Assembly (NCBI GenBank): GCA_030849805.1
Contig: JASANZ010002254.1
Span: 1 to 64,000 of the forward strand
Direction of reading: 5' to 3'
From: Sergeia podlipaevii
Taxonomy: Eukaryota > Euglenozoa > Kinetoplastea > Trypanosomatida > Trypanosomatidae
DNA length: 64,000 nt
Position numbers and translations under genes: made by a program. This document shows positions 50,297 to 58,998 of the stretch, one piece after another. Numbering within the stretch: the first letter of the stretch is position 1; the number at the start of each line of letters is the position of its first letter. The notes below the pieces were generated by a model that worked only from the letters and a program-made list of their open reading frames with translations, was not told the DNA's origin and did no database searches.

Positions 50297-52993
50297 ATGG
50301 CGGCATTGTTTGCGTCGTCTACTTCTACTGTCGCGGCCGTGCTCGCGCGAGATGACATAGCTGAGTACCTCCAACAGCAACGCACGACCTCGAAGTGTCT
50401 CTTGTCTTTTATTGAGCGCAATATGGAAGAACTGGTGGAAATCGCGAGGTATGCTGACTTAGCTGCTGCGGTCAACGGCGATCTGAGCTCATCGCCGCTG
50501 AAGAACGACACGGAAACTACGAAGGGTGGTGTTACAGCATCCTCTTCTCATTCGAAAAAGAGATTTGAGGTTAGTAGTAGTATTAGTTGCAAAGACGATG
50601 ACGACGGAGCAACAGGCAAGCGCAATGACACCTCTGCCACAGCTTCAGTGTCTCTCTCTACTTCTGCTTCACCCATCGCGGTGCCGTCACTTGCAGCTGT
50701 GACTTCCACCGAGGCCTCACTGCTGCCGTCCACCAAAGGTGAAGCGGCCGATCTTTCTTCCATTCAGTTTCGCATAAACGCTACCGAGCTGCTCACCGTA
50801 TACATCACCGCGACTGGTGCGACGGAGATCATTCAGAATGCCGTAGCTGCTAGCATGCACGCGCTGGCGTGTCCGCAGGCCTCCAGGCCGGACATCGCAC
50901 TAGTCCTGCAGCGCCTTCTTCTTGCCGCATTTGACGTAGATTTTGCCTGCACCACCGAGGCAATTGCATCCGCACTCAGCGAAGAGATTGTGCACAACAT
51001 AATTGATAACATTGCCCGAAGTTCGATTGTGGGGGAAACGATGATCGCGCTATTTGGCTCTGCGCTGCCCATTGCACAGATGATGCTACCCACGACACGT
51101 ACACACCTCTTCACCGAGGCGTGGATACGATACAGGTTTCCTGAGCAGCTGTGCGCCTTATTGCCGTTCGCGATTGCGACTCCATCGTACTACAACTACT
51201 TTTACTTTATTAAGGAGTTGCTGAAGCGCGGCTTTAGTCATACCGCGGGGCCTATTGTAGATATTTTACTGGAGTATCGTCTCTGGTCCTCTTTTGCAGA
51301 CACGATTCTCGAGCACTGTGAGAGAGAAGCGCAACGTGTTGGAGCGTCCTCTCCGCGTAGTCCTGGCAGTCAGTGTGCGCTCGCACCAAACCTCTGCGCA
51401 GACGCGATGGGTGTCATCACGGCCGTTGTGAGTCTTGTGCGCAAGTCTCTTGTTGTCCCAGAGGCACGGGACATGTATTTCTCTGATATATCGCAGATCG
51501 CACCGCTGCTTGTGCTGTGTCGCCATGCCACCCGTATTGTGGCGCTTCTGGACGTTCATCGCGATGAAGATGAAAGTGGTAGTGATGCTCGGGAAGAAGA
51601 TGGCGTGAGTCCTGCTAGCTCCGGAGTTTTGAGCGCAAGGAGCGGTGGCGTAGCTGCCGGAACGTTGGGCATGATGCGCTTCTCTGTTTGCGAGCTCTTT
51701 GTAGAACTTGTACACTACCGACTTGCCGCGACCGATGATATTGTCATTCGCACCGGGTTTCTGCGCTCCTTTCTCTCCCTCTGTCACTGCTTCCCTAACC
51801 ACGATATACTTATCAGACTCCTAGATAAGTGTCTAGCGCTAATCTTCTCACGCTCGCTGCTGCAGGGAGAGACGCCCTTGCAAAGCATTCAGCGTGACTG
51901 GCTTGTCAGTCACGTAGTTGCCCCACCTGGTTCTGGTCTAGCAGAGCAGCACAAGGGCTTTAGGAAGTTGCTAGGCGTTCTCTGCGACTTTGCATCTGAT
52001 CCACAATTACGGCATAGTACCCTTTCCGCTCACTGTATTGACACTCTCAAGGACCTGTCCACTCTACCACTATTTACAGGCCCGCTGTCTACTCTCATGG
52101 AACCTTACACAGCCTCCGAGCCCGCACAGTTGCGTCTCAAAGCTATGCAAGATAGCATCACCGGCGATTCTTTTACCGTGCACGGGTCAGGCTGCTCTAA
52201 GACAGTGGTCCATCGCCCACTCATCAACCTCGCAGGTGAGCGCTTTTGTGGTAGCCTAGGTGTGTCGACCAACGGCAGGGCCTCCTCGTGCAGTCTTGAT
52301 TTATGTGATGGAGAAGAAGGAACAGACGAAGTGAGCAGCGCCAACAACTGGGGGAATGAGAAATCACCGCCGCTGCCTGGCTCCATTGTTTCGATAGCAC
52401 TTCCGTCCCCTGCTCTTGTGATTGACATGGATACAATAGGAAGTGAGGTGAAGATGCTGCGCGAGGCGGGCTCACCTCAGCTGCAAGCGTACCCCAGCTT
52501 TCGCTCTATGCATCTGGCATTTGGAGGTGAGCAAGCAGCGGAGAGTGGGGATAGGGAGGTGCAAAAGGTTACCGAGCATGTGCATGCGCCAACAGGTGCT
52601 ACTGCTAGTGTTGTTGTAGCGGCAAGCACGTCTCCAGCGCATGGCGACGGCAGCTCTGAAGACAGTGCTGCAAGCGTTATGGTGGCTGCACCGTTAGAGG
52701 AGGACAACGAGGGTGATGATAAGAAAGGCATCGCCGCCGAGCTACCACTCTTCCTTTCGGGTAGCAGTGATGGCCCTAGCGAAAGCAATGGCGATTGTAA
52801 CACGGATGAGGTAGAGGCAGCGAGGATAATGATTACTCGGATAAATGGACGTGCACCCACCGTAATTGTGAAGCAGAGGCCAGCAGGTCTGGCCTCATCC
52901 GGGCACTCGTCTGCAGTGCATCACGAAGACCCCAACGCAAATTGTCATTGTGATGACGACAATAACCAGAACATCGATGTATCCACCACTTAA
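50252..52993 (+). CDS. SAPS-like protein (PP6/SIT4 phosphatase regulatory subunit)
   Basis: A 913-residue protein (or 898 if it starts at the ATG at 50297). Residues about 27-60 (DIAEYLQQQRTTSKCLLSFI followed by ERNMEELVEIARYA) and later helical stretches (LLTVYITATGATEIIQNAVA, GPIVDILLEYRLWSSFADTI) follow the pattern of SAPS proteins, HEAT-like regulatory subunits of the SIT4/PP6 phosphatase. A Ser/Asp/Thr-rich insert (about 70-165) and a long acidic, Ser/Ala-rich tail (from about 640) are probably disordered. The tail ends in His/Asp/Asn-rich sequence. In other eukaryotes these proteins direct PP6 activity in the cell cycle and TOR signalling. The domain call is by pattern only. Confidence 0.6.
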   Translation: MAFSPTTSNSSSVLQMAALFASSTSTVAAVLARDDIAEYLQQQRTTSKCLLSFIERNMEELVEIARYADLAAAVNGDLSSSPLKNDTETTKGGVTASSSHSKKRFEVSSSISCKDDDDGATGKRNDTSATASVSLSTSASPIAVPSLAAVTSTEASLLPSTKGEAADLSSIQFRINATELLTVYITATGATEIIQNAVAASMHALACPQASRPDIALVLQRLLLAAFDVDFACTTEAIASALSEEIVHNIIDNIARSSIVGETMIALFGSALPIAQMMLPTTRTHLFTEAWIRYRFPEQLCALLPFAIATPSYYNYFYFIKELLKRGFSHTAGPIVDILLEYRLWSSFADTILEHCEREAQRVGASSPRSPGSQCALAPNLCADAMGVITAVVSLVRKSLVVPEARDMYFSDISQIAPLLVLCRHATRIVALLDVHRDEDESGSDAREEDGVSPASSGVLSARSGGVAAGTLGMMRFSVCELFVELVHYRLAATDDIVIRTGFLRSFLSLCHCFPNHDILIRLLDKCLALIFSRSLLQGETPLQSIQRDWLVSHVVAPPGSGLAEQHKGFRKLLGVLCDFASDPQLRHSTLSAHCIDTLKDLSTLPLFTGPLSTLMEPYTASEPAQLRLKAMQDSITGDSFTVHGSGCSKTVVHRPLINLAGERFCGSLGVSTNGRASSCSLDLCDGEEGTDEVSSANNWGNEKSPPLPGSIVSIALPSPALVIDMDTIGSEVKMLREAGSPQLQAYPSFRSMHLAFGGEQAAESGDREVQKVTEHVHAPTGATASVVVAASTSPAHGDGSSEDSAASVMVAAPLEEDNEGDDKKGIAAELPLFLSGSSDGPSESNGDCNTDEVEAARIMITRINGRAPTVIVKQRPAGLASSGHSSAVHHEDPNANCHCDDDNNQNIDVSTT

Positions 52994-54309
52994 GTCGCAC
53001 AATTATCTTTAACAAAAGAATGAATTAGTGAAATTGCGCAAGGGATTGTTAGATCCCAAAAAAAAAAATGATAATTATATATATATATATCAACAAATTG
53101 CTTGTGACGCAGCTTTGCAATCTCATCTCCTTTATACAGTCTTTTTGTGAGTTTTGCAAAGCACGATGATGAGGATTGTAAAGAAAAGAAAATGCGAGGA
53201 TACATGAACGGAGCAGACGGGGTGTGACCAATGAACGTATCGTTGATTCTCACAAGCAATTATATTTTAGTTCAGTGTGTTGTTGTTGTTTTTGTTGTTT
53301 TTTTATTATTATTTATTTTTTAACTATTTTTTGTTGCTGATGATGGGAGAAAGTGAGTGGTGGACGCATCGAGCATTTGAGAGACTTGATTGACTTTATT
53401 TGTTTTGTGTGCTGAATCTTTTTTTCTTTACTGTCATTCTTTCAATCCGTGATTATATTATTATTATTACTCTTGTTACAAAATGAAATCTCTATTTTTT
53501 TTTTTATCTCCAAGAAGCGCTTGTGAGCACAACGGCGTATAGAGCGCTTTCGTCAATTTCAACATAAATATATATAATACACACAATCAAATGTAGACTC
53601 ACACAGGCAAAAGTGCATATCCATCAAGCACTTCAACCCGTGTTTCATACTGCTATTGTGTGTGTCAGCATATTGTGGCACGAAATGAAATAAAAAGGAA
53701 GAAGAATAAAAATGAACACAAATGAAGAATATGAACAGGCGAACTACAAATGTTTTTTTTTGCTTTTCCTTTTCTGTGCTAGGAGAATACAATGAGGAAA
53801 ACAGACGCAGAGTGTAACAAATATTTTTATTACTATTACTTTTATTATTATTATTATTATTATTGCGAATAAACGTGTCAGTGGTCTTTTTCTTGTTGTG
53901 TTTGCCAGCATTCAATCTTATTATTATTATTATTATTTTTGTATACATATCAGCATTCTATTCACTTTTTCATGGTGTGGAGGAGAACAGAGAGAGAGAG
54001 AGAGAGAAGAAATGGGTGGAGGTAGCAAAACTAGTCTTTCTGATGCTCTGCTGCTTCATCCCACAGCTTTTTATTTGTGCAACTGCTCCACATTCTCTGC
54101 GTTGATTTTCTTCTTATCTTTTTCTTTCCTCCTGCTGTTCTCTTTCTCTTATTTATTTATTTTTGTGTGTGGAACAGGGCTAGTAGTCCAAAAAAAAAAA
54201 TAGGAGGTCGAACACACTATCAATATACACCTTTTGTCATTTTTCCTTTCGAGTAGAGTGGGCGAAAGCACGCCAAGCATTTGAAGTGTTGAAAAATACA
54301 TACATAATA
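52994..54309. other. Long intergenic spacer with TTA repeats
   Basis: About 1.3 kb with TTA runs (53842-53863, 53917-53938), a GA run (53989-54005) and poly-T tracts. A 63-codon frame at 54012-54203 was considered and not called because its second half is the pyrimidine tract before GGAACAG (54171-54177), the likely acceptor for the next gene. Confidence 0.5.
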
Positions 54310-55428
54310 ATGGCGGATACACATAATCGCACGTTTTTGGAAGTTTACTTGCGCACTCCTCAAGGCCTCTATGTAGATGGAGAACCTCGCCTTCTGCAAC
54401 TACATTCTGATATCCCATTCAGCAACGTACTGCGGGCCTTGGGACCTGCAAGCGGCATGCTGTACTGGCACCGCCAGCCTTTGAGCCCTCATGAGACGCC
54501 ACGGCAAATGGGCATGCCTCGTGGACTGGACTACCCTGTCTGTCTTGAACTGCTGCTTGATGAAGATCAACCTTGCGATGGAGCCACAATCATTACAGGG
54601 AGCAAAAACAGCAGCACCAGCAGCTACAGGGACTCAGCTAATCGCATGGCCCAGGAAGACACCATCTACAAGACGGATGAAACTGTTGCGTATTATAGTG
54701 AGGCAAGCAATCCATCTTCCCTGGCTGCCCCAAAGGAGCAAGACAGCATTTCGTTTGCCCATGAGTTTTCGAACAAACGTGGACATCACCTGCGCAAGCC
54801 CAAATCGGGTGTCCATCGAGTGCAACTCATGTCTCCACAACGTCCACGAGCGTCACCTACTCGCACTACAGACGGACGCTTCAACAGTTGTTGTGGAAGC
54901 AGTAAAGGCAGCATCGGTGGCACAAGATCGCTAGAAACTAGCTCGCATGGCGGTTGGTCAGGGCATTCACATGCAATAATGAAACGAAGTGCAGCCATTG
55001 TCGCTCCTCCTGACCTTCTTCACCAGCTGTATCATCAAGGGGAGAGCGGGGAGAGAGACCATCTTTTACAAGAAAGCTCTCGGGTCTACACGTTGGAGCA
55101 AGAAGTGTCTCGCCTGCACGAGGAGTTAAAAGAGCTCAAGTCCCAGCGCATGCCGAGCGGGTTCGCAGATTCCCGAGGCTCTAGTGCTGGCGGGCTGGTA
55201 GAGTCTCCACCGCCACGTCTGCAACTTGGCAGTGTGCGCGTGGAACGGTCATCTGACCTCGTAAGGATTGCTAATGAGACAGAATACTCCGAAACGGACA
55301 CGTATGAGCTCGCGCTGCAGATGCACCTTCAACAGATGCGCTACTTACGTGATGTCCGTGAGCACTTGGTTCCCGCCGTTGCGATGACACAGCGCTCTGA
55401 TGTTGTGTATCCCGCCTCTTCCCTCTAG
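54310..55428 (+). CDS. Hypothetical protein with ubiquitin-like N-terminus and coiled coil
   Basis: A 372-residue protein from the first ATG after the acceptor. The first 80 residues alternate strands in a way that recalls a ubiquitin-like/beta-grasp fold (TFLEVYLRTPQGLYVDGEP, then LLQLHSDIPFSNVLRALG and VCLELLLDED). The middle is Ser/Arg-rich and likely disordered. A short coiled coil (YTLEQEVSRLHEELKELKSQ) lies near residue 265, and a helix (YELALQMHLQQMRYLRDVRE) near the C-terminus. No catalytic motif is seen. Adaptor or cytoskeletal roles are possible but unsupported. Confidence 0.6.
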   Translation: MADTHNRTFLEVYLRTPQGLYVDGEPRLLQLHSDIPFSNVLRALGPASGMLYWHRQPLSPHETPRQMGMPRGLDYPVCLELLLDEDQPCDGATIITGSKNSSTSSYRDSANRMAQEDTIYKTDETVAYYSEASNPSSLAAPKEQDSISFAHEFSNKRGHHLRKPKSGVHRVQLMSPQRPRASPTRTTDGRFNSCCGSSKGSIGGTRSLETSSHGGWSGHSHAIMKRSAAIVAPPDLLHQLYHQGESGERDHLLQESSRVYTLEQEVSRLHEELKELKSQRMPSGFADSRGSSAGGLVESPPPRLQLGSVRVERSSDLVRIANETEYSETDTYELALQMHLQQMRYLRDVREHLVPAVAMTQRSDVVYPASSL

Positions 55429-55816
55429 TCGCCGCAGGTGCCCACAGTACCTTAACACAGAGCTTGTGTGGTGCCGCTGTTCCCCATCATTCCCATTGTT
55501 CATTGCGTACATTCTATATATATAGAGCGAAGCAACAGGTATGAATAAGAACAAGATTAAATAGAAGGGAAAGCTTTTTTTTTCTTTGTAGTATATATAT
55601 AAGATGCATCCAATTTTTCTATTCCTCTTTTCGGAACTGAATATCTATTTTTCTTTCCATTTATTTCTCCAATTTTTTATTATTATTTATTATTCATTTC
55701 CGTCAAATTATAGTCGCACCCATTATCATTGTTGCTTTTGGCATCACTAGACGTTCTCGGTCACTACACTTTTTTCTTTATATAAGTTTTCTTGTTTTTT
55801 CTCCTTTTCCTTACTC
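55429..55816. other. Intergenic spacer
   Basis: AT-rich, with TTATTATTATTTATTATT near 55677-55694 and long pyrimidine tracts before the next start. TATAAG (55782-55787) is the last AG before ATG 55817. Confidence 0.4.
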
Positions 55817-57322
55817 ATGTCCACCTCTGCTGCTGCTAGTGCCGAAGCCTACAAGGAGGTCATCGCGAAGGCTTTCCCTGGCATCTTTTCCCACGGTAAG
55901 GTGTCACGCTCGAAGCCGGGCAAGTGGAACTGCGAACTCCGCGAGGCTTTCAACGAGACGAACCTGACGGAGTTATGGTCGAAACTACAGGAGGACCTCA
56001 ATCAGGCTATTGACTCTGGCGTAGCGCTGGGACAAGTGGAGCTAGGCTCTGAGGAAGTCTCGTTGGAGGTTCGCTCCGTCGAGAACAGTGGTGGTGTTGC
56101 CACCGCCTTTTCACTTCCAGTGAAGCGCAGCGAGGCGATTGCCCTATACGCCGCGCTAGACCCTTCCTTGGTTGGTGTCGAGAAGCGTGGCGATGTACTG
56201 GATGATAAATTGCGCTCCTCGCACGAGGCGAAAGCGAGCCGACTCACGCTGCCAGCTCGTCTGCGCACTTTTGATTTTCCTGAAGAGGTGGAGCGCATCA
56301 AGATGCGCCTGTGCCCGTCTGCAGAGAGCGTGCGCATCGAGGCTTACAAGTTCATTGTGTATGGCAAGGGTGACTTCTTTGTGCCACACCGTGACTCTAT
56401 GGACCGCGCGGACATGCTCGGTTCTGTCTCGCTGATGCTGCCCATGGAGGCTGATGCCGCCGATGGGGCCCCAGATGAGTCTGCCAGCGAGGAGAGCGGA
56501 CTGCGCCGCTTCCAGGGCGAGCGTGTTGGCCATCCAGGGCAGCTTGTGTTGTATGTGGGCTACCACGCGGGGGATCCTACTCAGGAGGCTCTATGCGGGA
56601 GGATGGAGCAGCACCCTGCCAACCCGCTCACTTACACAGTGGACATGGAGAAGCTAGTTGTGCCGGAGAGTGCAGCTGTCCCTGCTGATGGCAAGATCAA
56701 GGTGAACTACGGTGCGTGGAGTGGCGATGTCCTGCATGAGGTGCGCAAGGTGGACAAGGGGTACCGTGCAGTTATCATCTACCGCATCTACAAGGAGGGC
56801 CACAGAGCCGATTTTGTGCCTCCCTCTCTGCGCTCCTCTGTTGCAGCACAGGTATCTGCTGTTATGCAGCTTCTCAAGGCTGGGTCGCCACGTGCAGGGG
56901 AAAATCCTGGTGTGAAATACCAACTGGGCTTCACCCTCCGGCATGTGTACCCTCCAGCAGGCCTTCTCCCCTCTGCGCTTAAGGGGATTGACGCCGTTCT
57001 GTACAGCATTGCTTCGGAGCACTATCAGTGCTACCTGTTCAACGGCTACGAGGCGCGCTTCAAGGACTTTAACGACATTCACTCCTTCTCCACCACGCCG
57101 TTTGAGAAGACTATCTTTTACACCACTGAGAATCTCTCCATTAACTTCTATGACGAGGAAGCGTATGATGAGATGATCGAAGCATATCCGATCATCCGCC
57201 ACACCATCTGGGTGCAGCTCGGCTACGGCGCTCTACTGGGCGGTGGATTCTGCTACGGCAATGTTGACTGCGGCACGGATTGGTGGTACCGCCAAGCTTA
57301 TCTTCTCGTCGGTGAAAAGTAA
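55817..57322 (+). CDS. 2-oxoglutarate/Fe(II)-dependent oxygenase
   Basis: A 501-residue protein with no presequence or membrane segment. Residues 180-195 carry the iron-binding start YGKGDFFVPHRDS (H191 and D193). The distal iron ligand is in GDVLHEVRKVDKGYRAVI (H307), and R317 ten residues on is the expected 2-oxoglutarate contact. The pattern of YxKGDFF-PHRD and later SGYR/KGYR is that of a prolyl-4-hydroxylase-like branch found in many fungi and protists. The C-terminal 180 residues are unassigned but look folded (FSTTPFEKTIFYTTENLSIN). All four key residues are present, so it should be active; the substrate is unknown. It is the last + strand gene before the convergent strand switch. Confidence 0.8.
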   Translation: MSTSAAASAEAYKEVIAKAFPGIFSHGKVSRSKPGKWNCELREAFNETNLTELWSKLQEDLNQAIDSGVALGQVELGSEEVSLEVRSVENSGGVATAFSLPVKRSEAIALYAALDPSLVGVEKRGDVLDDKLRSSHEAKASRLTLPARLRTFDFPEEVERIKMRLCPSAESVRIEAYKFIVYGKGDFFVPHRDSMDRADMLGSVSLMLPMEADAADGAPDESASEESGLRRFQGERVGHPGQLVLYVGYHAGDPTQEALCGRMEQHPANPLTYTVDMEKLVVPESAAVPADGKIKVNYGAWSGDVLHEVRKVDKGYRAVIIYRIYKEGHRADFVPPSLRSSVAAQVSAVMQLLKAGSPRAGENPGVKYQLGFTLRHVYPPAGLLPSALKGIDAVLYSIASEHYQCYLFNGYEARFKDFNDIHSFSTTPFEKTIFYTTENLSINFYDEEAYDEMIEAYPIIRHTIWVQLGYGALLGGGFCYGNVDCGTDWWYRQAYLLVGEK

Positions 57323-58998
57323 ATGTACAAGGAGGAACAGGCACCAGCTTTTCTTTTTATTTTCTGTCTCCTGTTACTTTTATTGTAAATGCTAAATTTC
57401 AGTTTTTTTTTCGTTGGGTAGAAATGTCATGCATCTCCACTACCATTATGCACCACTTCGTGGCGTTTTCTCCTTACATATTTGTGTTTGTAGAGACATT
57501 GCAAGATGAGGACGATCGCGCGCTAACTTGTGTGGGCACTGTTTGATTCGCAACATGAATGACCAACCTCACCCGCAGTAGATTTTATTTCACTTAACAA
57601 GATACTACATATATGTTGTTCCTATGCTTTCTATGTTATTGTTTTCTGTCTGTGCATTCACTGCACCCTCATAAAAAAAAAGATCGATTCCCCACACTGT
57701 CCCCAGAACTACTCAGCTCATGCATAGCCTGGTTTGCACTGCTTCTCTCCAATAAAATATTCACCTTCGCGCTCTTTTCTTTTGTTGTTCTTTCCCGGTC
57801 GGGCTGGCCGCATGGTTCGCCGCGGCGGGCCAGGCGCGGGGGCTGGGGTGGCCGCGCACCGGAAACAGCCCCCCCGCCGCACAAAAATGCAAACGCCATC
57901 CAAGCACACGGTCATTGGACGCATAGGAAATCGCCCCAGCGGAGGGCCTGCCTCGCGGCCGATGCCCGTGCGACGCCGCCCACCGGCCCGCGACGGGTGG
58001 CGGACCCTGGCGCCCAGCCATTTTTCCCGTTCAAACTCTTGGTCTTGCGAACTGTATGGGGCACTAGTGTGAAGAGCAACTACATAAAACGAAAGAGAGA
58101 AGGGAGAAGACAAGAGGTCGTGATGTGATAAGATTAAACATAAATGCAAAGGAGACGCATAAAAGAGCGCCAGAACACTGGGAAAAGTGATTCCTTGAGA
58201 GTGGCTCCAGCACTCACGCGAGGAGCGGAAAGCGTATCGATCTGTATTTTTTGTTTGCTTTTACCTGATCTCTTCGTTACCAACACAACAAAAAAACAAA
58301 AACAAACAAAAACCGTTGTGCCTACTTTAGGTGGGCCACACGTAGCTCGGCGGTTGGCCTGATACACCCCCTTATACTTTCTCCCCCTCCGCCATTTCCA
58401 CGCCCAAAAGCTCGCGCGCACACACAAACACACATATCCCTTCGCAGCACACCTTTCTCACTGTCTTTCCTATAATAATGATAATAATAATATAATAATA
58501 ATAATGACGCTGGGTATTTTGTGGTTCGCTTTCTTCGTGTCCATCTCCTATGCAGCGTCCACACAGGCTCACTTCACACACTAACACACACTCAATGCTG
58601 TGTCCCTCCCTTCACCGTCTCTTATGCACGCAAGAACAACCATGGAGGCTATTCCCTTACACAACAGCATATTTTAGATTTTGGTGCTCTTTTGAGTTTT
58701 CTTTTTCCATACAGTGCTGCCTCATGCGCAAACGGGGGCCGGCATCATCTTTCTTTTCTTCGTCAACATTGGCAGTGTATCGGACTCAGCCGCAACAAAA
58801 GAAAATGCAACTGCACGGAGCGGCCGCCGCGCCTAATGCATACAAACAATAAAACCTGCAGGCACACACACAGACTCACACACAAAAGAAAAAAAATAGA
58901 AGAGCTAGCATCAAGTGGTGGATTTGAGAAGCTGCAGAGACGCGCGAGACAAAAGAAGAAGAAGAAGAAAAAGACGCGACAAAGAACTTACGGCCAGC
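57323..58998. other. Convergent strand-switch region
   Basis: Coding switches from + to - here, so two polycistronic units converge and transcription should end in this interval. It holds poly-T tracts on both strands, a TAA/TAATAATG repeat (58472-58505), the GC-rich island at 57794-58025 and a second, less extreme GC-rich patch at 58325-58425. Such regions in trypanosomatids often carry Pol III genes and are termination sites marked by base J and histone variants; that part is family knowledge. No protein gene is convincing. Confidence 0.7.
57794..58025 (+). ncRNA. GC-rich structured island, possible Pol III-type RNA gene (unidentified)
   Basis: About 230 bp with sharp edges. Counts of G+C in the three 60-base rows 57841-58020 are 41, 40 and 49, against clearly AT-rich flanks. 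Possible stems: CTGGCC 57804-57809 with GGCCAG 57828-57833; GGGGGCTG 57838-57845 with CAGCCCCC 57866-57873; CCGCCCACC 57976-57984 with GGTGGCGG 57996-58003 (one bulge); and GGCTGG 57802-57807 with CCAGCC 58014-58019, which could close the ends but competes with the first stem. A T5 run (58021-58025) follows on the + strand, as at Pol III terminators, and TGGCCGCATGG (57805-57815) is loosely A-box-like. No tRNA, 5S, U-snRNA or 7SL signature was recognised. It may instead be inserted GC-rich DNA. Confidence 0.3.

Noticed and set aside
54012..54203. 63-codon frame starting MGGGSKTSLSD
   Set aside because: The ATG and first codons look acceptable, but two thirds of the frame is the polypyrimidine tract serving the next gene, and it ends in poly-A-derived Lys.
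57794..58025. Island as 7SL (SRP) RNA
   Set aside because: A CCGGAAAC string near 57859-57866 recalls the SRP helix 8 loop, but the flanking AGCAG side and helix partners are missing on either strand, so the identity is not claimed.
57613..58128. Long frames on both strands across the GC-rich island
   Set aside because: Stop codons are rare in GC-rich DNA, so open frames in several phases are expected by chance; Arg/Pro/Gly-rich products show no domain.
58330..58370. tRNA gene suggested by TAGCTCGGCGGTT
   Set aside because: D-arm-like start only: the D stem does not pair, and no T-loop (GGTTCGA-type) or acceptor stem follows.
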